Shown: positions 45,449-54,142 of the stretch, in pieces
Layout: every line of letters starts with the position of its first letter
Position numbering within the stretch: the stretch's first letter is position 1
NCBI RefSeq assembly: GCF_017916455.1
Contig: NZ_JAFMSY010000001.1
Location: forward strand, 372,001-436,000
Length of the DNA stretch: 64,000 bases
From: Nocardioides xinjiangensis
Lineage (GTDB): Bacteria; Actinomycetota; Actinomycetes; Propionibacteriales; Nocardioidaceae
Reading direction: 5' to 3'
Notes under the pieces: model-generated
What the model was told of the DNA's origin: nothing
The model's database searches: none
What the model saw: only the letters and a program-made list of their open reading frames with translations
Translations under genes and position numbers: made by a program

Positions 45449-48040
45449 TCAGGTGCCCAGCACGGTGAACGACGCCGCGGTGGCGGTGAGGACGGGATCG
45501 GTGCCGGCCGCCTCGCGCGCCGCGAGCAGCGCGTCGCCGAGCCCGCCGCCCTCGCGCAGGCGGGCGTGCAGGGCGACCATGACCTCCACGGTCGCCGCGT
45601 CGTCCACCTCCGCCAGGCTCGAGACGACGCCCGCCGTGCCCATCGACAGCAACGCGGCCGCCAGGCCGAGCAACTCCTGGTCGCCGACCGGCTGCAGCAC
45701 CCCCGACTCGCACGCCGACAGCACGATCCGGTGCGGCGGACGGTCGAGTCGCTGCAGGTCGTGCACCAGGAGCGGCCCGTCGGCCAGCGTGAGCGAGGAG
45801 AAGAGCGGGCTGTCCTCGCGGAAGTGCCCGTGCGCCGCGACGTGGGCGAGGGCGGCGCCGTCCAGGGCCTCCAGCGCCGCGGCCACCGTCGCGGCGTCAC
45901 CGTCGAGCACCTCGGCACGCGGGTCCTCCGCGGCGACGGCCGGCACCTCCGCGCCGCCGCTGCCCAGCCCGGGCCCGACGACCATCACGCGGCGGTCGCC
46001 GGCGACGGGCTGCGCCGCCCGGGCTCGCAGCCACAGCCGCGCCGACGGCGTGCTGGTGACGGGTCGGTGGGCCAGGTCCGGCAGGAGCCCCCACGGCACG
46101 CCCTGCAGCGCGCTGGTCCCGGACACGACGACGCGGGACTCCCCCGCTCCGTCGAGGGCTGTCCCGAGCAGCGCCCGCTGCAGGCGGGCACCGGCGGCGT
46201 CGATCTGCGCACGGCGGCCCCGGGCCGCCTGGCGCAGCGTGAACAGCGAGAAGTCCACCGCTGTGGCGGCTGCGGCGGCCTCGCCGACGACGAGGTGCCG
46301 TACGCGACCACGCCCCGCCACGACCGCGTGCAGCAGGCCGTCGAGCTCGGTCAGCTCGACGAGGACCGCGTCGTCCTCGGCGAGCGCCGTGAGCAGCTCG
46401 CCCACGTCGAAGGCGAACACGCCGGTCCCCGACCCCCGTGCCTGCAGGAGCCGCTGCCGGACGCCCTGCTCGAGCCGGGCGGCCCGGGCCTCGGTGCGAT
46501 CGGTCGGCTCGCCCGCGGCCCGCGCCTCGGCGAGGCGCTTGTGCTGGGTCCGCAGGGCGGCCAGGTCGGCCGCGGTCTGCGGGTCGTGCCCCGATGACGC
46601 CGGCGGCGCGGCGAGTGCCGTCGCGCGCCAGCGCTCGGACCAGCGCAGGAGGCGCCGCGCGTCGCGCGAGGCGAGCGCCGTCCTCGCCCCCAGCTCGGCG
46701 AGCTCGGCGCCGTGGCCCGACGAGACCGCCATCAGCTCTGGGCTGCCGAGGGTCGCGCGCTGCTCGTCGAGGGCCGCCAGCCCCCGGTCGCAGGCGCGCA
46801 GCACGGCGCCCGGGTCGCCCGCCAGCTCAGCGCGCCACGCCTGGCCCAGCCAGCCGAGCGCCCGCTCGGCCGACGTGCGGGCGTGCCGGAAGGACGCCGC
46901 CTCCGCCAGCCACGCCTCGGCCAGGGCGGCGGCGCGCGCCGAGCGCACCGAGCGGGCGATCCGGGCTCCGAGCATCAGGACCTGCGGCAGCTCGAGCGCG
47001 CGCACGGCCCGAGCCTGCTCGACGAGCCGCTCGGCGCGGCGCAGCAGCGGACTGCTCGTCCGTCCCTGCCGGACCCGTCCCGACAGGGCGAGCAGGTCGG
47101 CACGCACGCGGTGGGCGTCACGCCCCTGGCCACGCAGCAGCCGGGACGCCTCGTCGGCGGCCGTCACGGCCCGCTCGATGTCGCCCGCCGCGAGGGCCGC
47201 GTCGGCCAGCGACACCAGCAGGTCGGCGCGCTCGGGCAGGTGCAGCGGACGGGCCGCGAGTGCCTGCTCCGCCACCGCGAGGGCGTCGCGGGCCAGGCCC
47301 CCGGCCAGGAAGGCGTCGCACTGGTCGGTGACGAGCTCGACGCTCGTCATCCCGAGCGCGTCGTACCTCGCACCCGCCTCGGCGTAGCGCGCGAGGGCGA
47401 CGGGCAGGTCGTCCGCGACCTGGGCGACCCAGCCCAGGTTGTGCACGGACGTCGCCTCCGCCCATCGGTCACCCAGCGACGCGGAGAGACGGCCGAACTC
47501 CTCGAAGGCGGACGTGGCGGCCCCCAGGTCACCGACGGAGACGTACGCGAGACCCTCGAGGTTGCGCGCGCGTGCCTCCCAGACCTGGTCGCCCTCGTGG
47601 GCGAAGATCGCGCGAGCCCGGCGCAGGTCGGCCATGCCGTCCTCGTAGCGGGCCAGGACGTAGCCGAGGATCCTGGCCCGTCGCACGAGGGCTCGGGCGA
47701 GGGAGAGGCCGGAGAGCTCCTCGACGGCGCGGTCCAGGTGCGACAGGCCCTCGTCCACGCGACCCAGCAGGGCGAGCGTCGCCCCCAGTGTCGCCCTCAC
47801 GTCGCCGGCGCGTCCGCGGTCGAGCGAGCGCCGAGCCAGCCGCAGCGCGGTCCGCAGGTGCCCCAGCGCCTCCTCCGACTCCCCGCGGTCGCGCACCACG
47901 ATGCCGATGACCTGGTGCCCGATGGAGCACACGAACGGATCGGGGTCCGGCACCAGCTCGTCCCACGCACGGCTGTGGGCGGCGTCGGGATCGGTGAAGA
48001 GCGTCCTGAGCAGCTCCTCGGCCTCGCCCCGCGTCATCAT
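45449..48040 (-). CDS. TPR-CHAT caspase-like protease
   Basis: 863 aa, no signal peptide or membrane helix. Residues about 30-430 are tetratricopeptide-type helical repeats (ALGHLRTALRLARRSL, GLSHLDRAVEELSG, TSAFEEFGRLSASLGDRWAEATSVHNLGWVAQ in parts). Residues about 560-863 are a CHAT domain with the catalytic dyad His737 (HVAAHGHF) and Cys777 (VLSACESGVL), plus GVPWGLLPDLA and MGTAGVVSSLAEVDD. CHAT proteases are caspase relatives; the TPR part usually senses a partner. Start 48040; 81 bp separate it from the divergent subtilase gene. Target unknown; the neighbours suggest the subtilase, the small protein or the sigma factor. Confidence 0.88.
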   Translation of the reverse strand: MMTRGEAEELLRTLFTDPDAAHSRAWDELVPDPDPFVCSIGHQVIGIVVRDRGESEEALGHLRTALRLARRSLDRGRAGDVRATLGATLALLGRVDEGLSHLDRAVEELSGLSLARALVRRARILGYVLARYEDGMADLRRARAIFAHEGDQVWEARARNLEGLAYVSVGDLGAATSAFEEFGRLSASLGDRWAEATSVHNLGWVAQVADDLPVALARYAEAGARYDALGMTSVELVTDQCDAFLAGGLARDALAVAEQALAARPLHLPERADLLVSLADAALAAGDIERAVTAADEASRLLRGQGRDAHRVRADLLALSGRVRQGRTSSPLLRRAERLVEQARAVRALELPQVLMLGARIARSVRSARAAALAEAWLAEAASFRHARTSAERALGWLGQAWRAELAGDPGAVLRACDRGLAALDEQRATLGSPELMAVSSGHGAELAELGARTALASRDARRLLRWSERWRATALAAPPASSGHDPQTAADLAALRTQHKRLAEARAAGEPTDRTEARAARLEQGVRQRLLQARGSGTGVFAFDVGELLTALAEDDAVLVELTELDGLLHAVVAGRGRVRHLVVGEAAAAATAVDFSLFTLRQAARGRRAQIDAAGARLQRALLGTALDGAGESRVVVSGTSALQGVPWGLLPDLAHRPVTSTPSARLWLRARAAQPVAGDRRVMVVGPGLGSGGAEVPAVAAEDPRAEVLDGDAATVAAALEALDGAALAHVAAHGHFREDSPLFSSLTLADGPLLVHDLQRLDRPPHRIVLSACESGVLQPVGDQELLGLAAALLSMGTAGVVSSLAEVDDAATVEVMVALHARLREGGGLGDALLAAREAAGTDPVLTATAASFTVLGT

Positions 48041-48121
48041 GGTCGGTCCATCTTCGCCGATGTGCGCACCGTTGTGCCCGAACCCGCCCCCGTGGCGACG
48101 CGGCGGGACTAGCGTCGGGCC
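48041..48121. promoter_or_regulatory. Divergent promoter region between CHAT and subtilase genes
   Basis: 81 bp. Contains the palindrome GTGCGCAC (48062-48069) followed by a further GTTGTGC. A TAGCGT -10 (48110-48115) lies 6 nt before the subtilase ATG, so that gene is probably leaderless. The GTGCGCAC core resembles the GGTGCGCGCGCACC palindrome upstream of the sigma gene (50487-50500), suggesting shared control. Confidence 0.55.
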
Positions 48122-49396
48122 ATGGGCGACTGGAAGATCGGCGACGACCGACGACGACGCAGCACCGACCAGCTCCGTGCCTTCGCCGAGGCCAACGACG
48201 GCCAGGTGGCCTGGGACACCGAGGCGCCGGCGGACTTCACCTACCTGTTCCACCCCGACCGCGTGCTGGTGCGGGCCGCGGACGTCGAGGCGTTCGAGTC
48301 GACCGTGGCCCGGCTCGGCGACCGCGTGCTGAGCGGGGAGCTCCGACGTGACGACGTCTCCCTGCTCGACGACGAGCTCGTGCGCTACGTGCTGCCCGAG
48401 CGCCGCGAGGGCCAGTCCGTGCCGGAGGTGCTCGACCTCCTCGAGGAGGGCGGGCTCCGCCGCGGTGCCGCGTCGCCCGACCACTGGGTGCACGTCTCCC
48501 CCGGCGGTGGCGGCGGCACGACGTGCCCGGCCATCGAGCCGCAGGAGACCGGCCTCACCGAGCCGTGGCCGCCCCAGGCGCCGCAGCCCGAGGGGCAGGA
48601 GGTCAGCGTCGTGGTCGTCGACACCGGCTGGCACCCGCCGGCGGCGACCGACCCGCGGACGCCGTGGCTGGCCGGGGTGGAGGGCGACGACGAGCTCAAT
48701 GGCCCGGACCTGCGCCCCTACGCCGGGCACGGCACCTTCATCGCGGGTGTCGTGCGCTGCCTGGCGCCGCTGACCAGGGTGTTCGTCGAGGGGTTCGCCG
48801 TCGGCGGCCTCGGCGGAGGCGGGGTCCTCGAGTCCGACCTCGTCGTGCAGCTCGAGGAGGCGCTCGCCCACGACCCGCAGGTGATCAACCTGTCGGCCGG
48901 CTGCCGCACCAGGCTCGACCTGCCCTCGATCGCGCTGGAGACCTTCCACCGCACCCGGTTGAGCAGGCGGGACTGCGTCCTCGTGGCGGCCGCCGGCAAC
49001 GACTCCTGGGCCGCCCCGTTCTGGCCGGCCGCCTTCGACTGGTGCGTCGGCGTGGGCTCGCTCGACCGCGACGGCCGCGTGTCGGAGTTCTCCAACTTCG
49101 GGGTCTCCGCGGACGTCTACGCCCTCGGCCGCAACGTCGTCAACGCCTTCCCCGACGGCACGTTCGTGTGCCACGAGTCCCCCGACAAGGGCGACGTCCG
49201 CGTCTTCGGCACGGGCCTGGCGCGGTGGAGCGGGACGTCGTTCGCCGCTCCTGTCGTGGCCGGGCTCATCGCCCGGGAGATCAGCGCGACCGGCGCGTCC
49301 TCGGCCGACGCGCGCGACGCCGTGCTGGCGCGGGCGGTCCACGACTCCGACCCGATGGTCGGCCCCCTCCGGGAGCTGCGGCAGCCCTACGCCTGA
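48122..49396 (+). CDS. Intracellular subtilisin-like serine protease (S8)
   Basis: 424 aa. Complete triad: Asp167 (VVVVDTGW), His203 (AGHGTFIAGV) and Ser373 (SGTSFAAPVVAG), with the oxyanion Asn in AAAGNDSW. No signal peptide or membrane helix; the first 160 residues are an acidic, Arg-rich N-terminal domain (ADFTYLFHPDRVLVRAADVEAFE), perhaps a regulatory pro-region. Divergent from the TPR-CHAT gene and convergent with the small-protein/sigma pair (14 bp gap). Probably part of a proteolytic signalling unit. Confidence 0.88.
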   Translation: MGDWKIGDDRRRRSTDQLRAFAEANDGQVAWDTEAPADFTYLFHPDRVLVRAADVEAFESTVARLGDRVLSGELRRDDVSLLDDELVRYVLPERREGQSVPEVLDLLEEGGLRRGAASPDHWVHVSPGGGGGTTCPAIEPQETGLTEPWPPQAPQPEGQEVSVVVVDTGWHPPAATDPRTPWLAGVEGDDELNGPDLRPYAGHGTFIAGVVRCLAPLTRVFVEGFAVGGLGGGGVLESDLVVQLEEALAHDPQVINLSAGCRTRLDLPSIALETFHRTRLSRRDCVLVAAAGNDSWAAPFWPAAFDWCVGVGSLDRDGRVSEFSNFGVSADVYALGRNVVNAFPDGTFVCHESPDKGDVRVFGTGLARWSGTSFAAPVVAGLIAREISATGASSADARDAVLARAVHDSDPMVGPLRELRQPYA

Positions 49397-49410
49397 TCGG
49401 CCCTACGGCC

Positions 49411-49869
49411 TCACAGCTCGACCCAGCGGCTGCTGGCCGCGTGGTCACCGTGGCGGACGGTGAAGCGGAGCGACCCGGTCGGCTCGGCCCGCAACGCGAA
49501 GAAGCCGACCTCGTCGAGCGGCGTGACCCATCGTTGGCCGTCCGTGGTCTCGACCACGACCTCCACGGACCCCAGGTCGCCGTCGAAGTCCACCAACTGC
49601 CCGCGCACCTGGCCCTCGTCGAGCTCCGCGTCGAGGGACCAGCCCTCGGCCGCGGTGAAGTAGAGGATGCGCGACGTGCCGAGCCCCCGCACCGGGGCGG
49701 CCGGACCGTCGGCGGAGTCGCGCATCAGCACGAGCACCTCCCACTCGTCGTCGAGGCCGGCCGCGGCCACCGCGGCGATCATCGTCGCCACGAGGTCCGC
49801 CGGGGGCGAGTCGTGCGCCATCCACATCTCACGCAGCTCCTCGAGGAGGGCGGCGTCGTCGGCAGTCAT
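49411..49869 (-). CDS. Small beta-rich protein co-encoded with the sigma factor
   Basis: 152 aa. An acidic helical N-terminus (ALLEELREMWMAHDSPPADLVATMIAAVAAAG, about 8-38) is followed by an Ig/transthyretin-like beta domain: RILYFTAAEGWSLDAELDEG, VRGQLVDFDGDLGSVEV, WVTPLDEVGFFALRAEPTGSLRFTV. No known catalytic motif, no signal. ATG overlaps the sigma stop by 4 bp (ATGA). Possible anti-sigma factor, sigma partner or protease substrate; I recall similar proteins next to actinobacterial sigma/CHAT genes but know no name for them. Confidence 0.75.
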   Translation of the reverse strand: MTADDAALLEELREMWMAHDSPPADLVATMIAAVAAAGLDDEWEVLVLMRDSADGPAAPVRGLGTSRILYFTAAEGWSLDAELDEGQVRGQLVDFDGDLGSVEVVVETTDGQRWVTPLDEVGFFALRAEPTGSLRFTVRHGDHAASSRWVEL

Positions 49870-50459
49870 CGCTCGCGTCCCTTCGTCAGGGCGGTCCGGA
49901 CCTTGGCCAGGCAGCGGGCCCTGGTGGGACCGATGCTCCCCACGGGCATGTCGAGGTCCTGGCTGAGCGACTGGTAGTCGGGTCGGTCCATGAAGGCGAC
50001 GACCCGCAACAGCCTGCGGCACCGCTCGTCGACGGACGCCACGGCACCCCAGAGCCGGGACGCCTCGTCGTCGAGCACGGCGAGGGCCTCGGCCGACTCC
50101 GCGTGCGGGAGCGCGGCGTGCAGCGTCTCGTCCTGCACCGGAGCCGCCCGGCGTGCGGTCCGGGCGTGGGCGGCTGCGCCGCGCCTGGCTGAGGTGATCA
50201 GCCAGGACGCGACCGCCTGCGGGTCCTTGATCGTCTCGTGGAGGCGTACGAAGCCCAACCAGGTCGCCTGGACCACGTCCTCGGCGGACTGGCGGTCGTG
50301 CCCGTAGGCCCGCACCACGTGCCAGAGCACCGGCGTCATCGCGGTCACCAGCTCGTCCATCGCGCCGGCGTCCCCCGAACGCCAGGCGATGAACGCCCCA
50401 CTGGCCATGTCCCACGGTGACAGCACGGGCTGCCCCTCAGCCCTCCGGTCCTCCGACAT
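49866..50459 (-). CDS. ECF-type sigma-70 family RNA polymerase sigma factor
   Basis: 197 aa. Region 2: MTPVLWHVVRAYGHDRQSAEDVVQATWLGFVRLHETIKDPQAVASWLITSARRG in parts (about 38-95). Region 4: LLRVVAFMDRPDYQSLSQDLDMPVGSIGPTRARCLAKVRTAL (about 150-190) with the recognition helix. No region 3, so ECF-like. ATG at 50459 is preferred; in-frame ATGs at 50468 and 50477 exist. No classical zinc-binding anti-sigma gene follows; the small protein takes that place. Confidence 0.9.
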   Translation of the reverse strand: MSEDRRAEGQPVLSPWDMASGAFIAWRSGDAGAMDELVTAMTPVLWHVVRAYGHDRQSAEDVVQATWLGFVRLHETIKDPQAVASWLITSARRGAAAHARTARRAAPVQDETLHAALPHAESAEALAVLDDEASRLWGAVASVDERCRRLLRVVAFMDRPDYQSLSQDLDMPVGSIGPTRARCLAKVRTALTKGRER

Positions 50460-50486
50460 GGCGACCATTGTCCCCATGTCTGCTCA

Positions 50487-50500
50487 GGTGCGCGCGCACC
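50487..50500. promoter_or_regulatory. Perfect palindrome upstream of the sigma gene
   Basis: GGTGCGCGCGCACC, 28 bp before the sigma ATG. A related GTGCGCAC palindrome lies in the CHAT/subtilase intergenic region. Candidate operator linking the four-gene module. Confidence 0.4.
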
Positions 50501-50559
50501 TCGGCGTGATACATCGGCCGGGAACTTCCCCGGAGTGCTCCTCGCGTGCGCCGGAGGGG

Positions 50560-51411
50560 CTAGAACATCAGGGTGGCGAAGGTCGCGGTCTGCTCGAACC
50601 CGACCCGGGCGTACGTCGCCCGCGCCGGCGCGTTCCAGTCGTTGACGTAGAGGGAGACCACCGGCGCCATCCCGGTGCCCAGGACGTGCGCCACGACCGC
50701 GGCCATGCCGCTCGCCGCGAGCCCCTCGCCCCGACGGTCCGGGCGCACCCACACGCCCTGCACCTGCGCGGCGTACGGCGTCAAGCAGGCCACCTCGGCC
50801 TTGAACACCACGCCGGAGTCGTCGAAGCTCGCCATCGACCAGCCGCGGCTGATCAGCTGCTGGACCCGCGCTCGGTAGAGGTCGCCGCCACCGGCGTCGT
50901 TCTCGGGCGAGACCCCGACCTCCTCGGTGTACATCGCCACGCACGCCGGGTAGAGCACGTCGAGGTCCTGCGGGGTCGTGAGCCGTACGTCCGGGGCGGG
51001 CGCGACCGTGGAGAGCCGGCGGATCTCCAGGTGCGGCTGGTGGGGCCGGACCTCCCGCGGCCTGGACCACCGCGCCTTGACGAGCTCCCACAGCGCCGCC
51101 ACCACGTCGCTGGGTCCCACGATGGTGCCGACGGTGCTGCGGCGCCGCAGGGCGACGTCGGCGAAGACGCCGACGTCGTCGGGCGTGCACTGGACCGGCA
51201 CGAGGTTCGCGCCGAGGTGGCAGCCCGCGACGAGCTCGTCGTCCTCGAAGCGCCCCCACACCTGGCCGCCGAGCCACCGCTCGTCGAGGTTGGTGAGCCG
51301 GGCACGGTAGTCGGCGAAGACGTTGACGACCGGGTCCTGCTCCGCGAGCGCGATGAAGGCGTCCCGGTCGCCCGGGCCCAGCACGCGCACCTGCTCGCGG
51401 GTCCTCAGCAC
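50560..51411 (-). CDS. GNAT acetyltransferase with DUF4081 domain
   Basis: 283 aa. The N-terminal DUF4081-type half (RVLGPGDRDAFIALAEQDPVVNVFADYR) precedes a GNAT domain with motif A AQVQGVWVRPDRRGEGLAASGMAAVVAHVLG in parts and LYVNDWNAPARATYARVGF. Matches the gene next to ispG in mycobacteria (Rv2867c-like, from memory). Start at GTG 51411 is supported by TAGGCT (minus strand, 51419-51424) 7 nt upstream; a TTG at 51441 is the alternative. Confidence 0.85.
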   Translation of the reverse strand: MLRTREQVRVLGPGDRDAFIALAEQDPVVNVFADYRARLTNLDERWLGGQVWGRFEDDELVAGCHLGANLVPVQCTPDDVGVFADVALRRRSTVGTIVGPSDVVAALWELVKARWSRPREVRPHQPHLEIRRLSTVAPAPDVRLTTPQDLDVLYPACVAMYTEEVGVSPENDAGGGDLYRARVQQLISRGWSMASFDDSGVVFKAEVACLTPYAAQVQGVWVRPDRRGEGLAASGMAAVVAHVLGTGMAPVVSLYVNDWNAPARATYARVGFEQTATFATLMF

Positions 51412-51487
51412 CCTGCCGAGCCTAGTGGGATCGCCTCGCAAAGGCTCTCCGGGCGAGGTGCCCGCTCGGGTGGGAGCGGGCCGGTGC

Positions 51488-52645
51488 TCAGCTGACGCTG
51501 ACGACCGGCTCCCCCTCGCCGAGGTCCATGCCCTCGGCGATGCGCATGGCCTCCTCGATCAGGGTCTCGACGATCTGCGACTCCGGGACGGTCTTGACGA
51601 CCTCGCCCTTGACGAAGATCTGGCCCTTGCCGTTGCCGGACGCGACGCCGAGGTCGGCCTCCCGGGCCTCGCCGGGACCGTTGACGACGCAGCCCATCAC
51701 CGCGACGCGCAGCGGCACCTCCAGCCCGTCGAGGCCGGCGGTGACCTCCTCGGCCAGCTTGTAGACGTCGACCTGCGCGCGACCGCACGAGGGGCAGGAG
51801 ACGATCTCGAGGCGGCGCGGCTTGAGGTTGAGCGACTCGAGGATCTGCAGGCCGACCTTGACCTCCTCGACCGGCGGTGCGGACAGCGAGACCCGGATCG
51901 TGTCGCCGATCCCCTGGCTCAGCAGGTGGCCGAACGCGACGGCCGACTTGATCGTGCCCTGGAACGCCGGGCCCGCCTCGGTCACGCCGAGGTGCAGCGG
52001 CCAGTCACCGGCCTCGGCGAGCAGCTCGTAGGCCCGCACCATGACGACGGGGTCGTTGTGCTTGACGGAGATCTTGAAGTCGTGGAAGTCGTGCTCCTCG
52101 AACAGGCTCGCCTCCCACACCGCGGACTCCACGAGGGCCTCCGGCGTGGCCTTGCCGTACTTCTCGAGCAGCCTCTTGTCGAGCGAGCCGGCGTTGACGC
52201 CGATCCGGATCGAGGTGCCGCGGTCCTTCGCGGCCCTCGCGATCTCCTTGACCTGGTCGTCGAACTTCCGGATGTTGCCCGGGTTGACGCGGACGGCCGC
52301 GCAGCCGGCGTCGATGGCGGCGAAGACGTACTTGGGCTGGAAGTGGATGTCGGCGATGACCGGGATCTGCGAGTGCTTCGCGATCTCCGGCAGCGCGTCG
52401 GCGTCGTCCTGGCTCGGGCACGCCACCCGCACGATGTCGCAGCCGGTGGCCGTGAGCTCGGCGATCTGCTGCAGCGTCGCGTTGACGTCGGAGGTCAGCG
52501 TGGTGGTCATGGACTGGACCGAGATCGGCGAGTCGCTCCCGACGCCCACGGACCCCACCTTGATCTGGCGGGTCTTGCGGCGGGGCGCCAGGACGGGGGG
52601 CGGGAGGGCGGGCATGCCCAGCGAGACGGACGGGCCGGAGGTCAT
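51488..52645 (-). CDS. ispG: 4-hydroxy-3-methylbut-2-en-1-yl diphosphate synthase
   Basis: 385 aa. Reductive step of the MEP isoprenoid pathway, using a 4Fe-4S cluster. Blocks: [70 protein letters not shown], and the cysteines in ISCPSCGR (here [12 protein letters not shown]) and [15 protein letters not shown]. Leaderless -10 TAGACT lies 6 nt upstream of the ATG. In a cluster with dxr. Confidence 0.96.
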   Translation of the reverse strand: MTSGPSVSLGMPALPPPVLAPRRKTRQIKVGSVGVGSDSPISVQSMTTTLTSDVNATLQQIAELTATGCDIVRVACPSQDDADALPEIAKHSQIPVIADIHFQPKYVFAAIDAGCAAVRVNPGNIRKFDDQVKEIARAAKDRGTSIRIGVNAGSLDKRLLEKYGKATPEALVESAVWEASLFEEHDFHDFKISVKHNDPVVMVRAYELLAEAGDWPLHLGVTEAGPAFQGTIKSAVAFGHLLSQGIGDTIRVSLSAPPVEEVKVGLQILESLNLKPRRLEIVSCPSCGRAQVDVYKLAEEVTAGLDGLEVPLRVAVMGCVVNGPGEAREADLGVASGNGKGQIFVKGEVVKTVPESQIVETLIEEAMRIAEGMDLGEGEPVVSVS

Positions 52646-52750
52646 GGCGCCAGTCTAGGAGGCCGTGCCCCGTCTCCCCGAGTCGCCGGCCCCCGGTGTG
52701 AGCGGTGCCTCAGCGGCAGGTCAGACGCAGGTCGGGTTCAGGTCGGGAGC

Positions 52751-54097
52751 TCAGGTCAGGCGGAGGGGCACGACGATGTCGGCGACGATCAGGACCACGC
52801 CCATGACCAGCATCGCCAGCCCCACGACGTACGCCACCGGGAGCAGCCGGGCGACGTCGACGTGCCCGGGGTCGGGTCGTCCGAGGAGTCGCGCGAGACC
52901 GCGCTTGAGGCCCTCGTAGAGCGCACCGGCGATGTGGCCGCCGTCGAGCGGGAGCAGCGGCACGAAGTTGAACATGCCGATGAAGAAGTTGAAGCTCGCG
53001 ATGAGGAAGAGCAGCGTGACGATCTTCTCCGTGAGCGGGAAGGCCTCGCTCGCCGCGGCCTCACCGGCGAACCGGCCGCCGCCGACGATCGAGACCGGGC
53101 TCTCGGGGTCCCGCTCCTGGAGCCCGACGATGGCCCGGCCGACCTCGTAGACCTTCACCGGGAGCTGGCCCAGCGCCTGGACGGTCTCCACCGTCATGGT
53201 GCCCATCTGGCGGGTCGTGTAGAGCAGGCCGCCTGTGCGCAGGTGCGACGCGGGTTGCACGCCGAGGAAGCCGACCTCGGTGAGTGTCTGGTCCTCGAGC
53301 GACGTCTGGCGCAGGGTGACGGTCGTGTTGGTGGTCAGGGTCAACCGGTCGTCGCCGCGGCGCACCTCGATGACGGCGTCGCCGTCGGCGTTGGCGCGGA
53401 TCTGCGACTGCAGGCTCTCCCAGTCGCGGTAGGGCTCGCCGTTGAAGCTGAGGATCTCGTCGCCCGGGCGGATCCCGGCCTCGCTCGCGGGCGTCGGCGG
53501 GTCCTCGGGGGTGCAGTCGCGGGGCAGCTCCTCGACCGGGATCACGCACGCCGGGACCGAGGCCACGGTCGGCTCGACGACCTCGTCACGCGGGTTGCCG
53601 TAGGTCGCGAAGAGGATCGCGAAGAGCGAGAAGGCGATCGCGATGTTGACCATGGGCCCGCCCGCCATCACGACGACCTTCTTCCACCACGGCAGGCGGT
53701 AGAACAGCCGGTCGGTGTCGTGCTGCTTGACGTACTCCCACTCGGCGGCACGCGCGTCGGAGATCAGCTGGGTGAACAGGCCGGTGTTGGACCGGCGCAC
53801 CTTGTGCACCGGCTCGCCGTCCTCGTCGTACGTCGTCTCCTCGACGAGGCCCTCGGCACCGGGGGGCAGCATCCCGACGATCTTCACGTAGCCGCCGAGC
53901 GGGATCGCCTTGACGCCGTACTCGGTGTCGCCGACCTGCTTGCTCCACACCGTGGGGCCGAAGCCGATGAACCACTGCGGCACCTTGCAGCCGAACCTCT
54001 TCGCCGGCACGAGGTGGCCGAACTCGTGCAGGCCGATCGAGACGAGGATCGCCAGGACGAAGGCGACGACACCCAGGGTGTAGAGCAGGGCGGTCAT
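52751..54097 (-). CDS. rip1: Site-2 intramembrane metalloprotease (Rip1/RseP family, M50)
   Basis: 448 aa. Cuts transmembrane anti-sigma factors and other substrates within the membrane. The zinc motif HEFGH (His24, Glu25, His28) is in the first helix; the third ligand lies in the C-terminal NFVPLLPLDGGHIAGALYEG. A PDZ domain sits in the middle (AGIRPGDEILSFNGEPYRDW region). Between ispG and dxr as in M. tuberculosis. No membrane anti-sigma factor is encoded in this window, so its partner is elsewhere. Confidence 0.93.
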   Translation of the reverse strand: MTALLYTLGVVAFVLAILVSIGLHEFGHLVPAKRFGCKVPQWFIGFGPTVWSKQVGDTEYGVKAIPLGGYVKIVGMLPPGAEGLVEETTYDEDGEPVHKVRRSNTGLFTQLISDARAAEWEYVKQHDTDRLFYRLPWWKKVVVMAGGPMVNIAIAFSLFAILFATYGNPRDEVVEPTVASVPACVIPVEELPRDCTPEDPPTPASEAGIRPGDEILSFNGEPYRDWESLQSQIRANADGDAVIEVRRGDDRLTLTTNTTVTLRQTSLEDQTLTEVGFLGVQPASHLRTGGLLYTTRQMGTMTVETVQALGQLPVKVYEVGRAIVGLQERDPESPVSIVGGGRFAGEAAASEAFPLTEKIVTLLFLIASFNFFIGMFNFVPLLPLDGGHIAGALYEGLKRGLARLLGRPDPGHVDVARLLPVAYVVGLAMLVMGVVLIVADIVVPLRLT

Positions 54098-54142
54098 GGG
54101 CGGGAGGTCCTTGTCGCTGAGGGCTGGTGGGGTCGCTGGACG

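Noticed and set aside
42417..47387. 1,656-residue plus-strand reading frame
   Set aside because: Lies antisense to proS and the CHAT gene and crosses several real genes; Arg/Ala/Pro-rich without family motifs. A result of high GC.
45449..50459. Type III-E CRISPR (Craspase) locus
   Set aside because: A TPR-CHAT protein and a sigma factor are present, but there is no Cas7-11-type effector, no Csx30-like large protein and no array.
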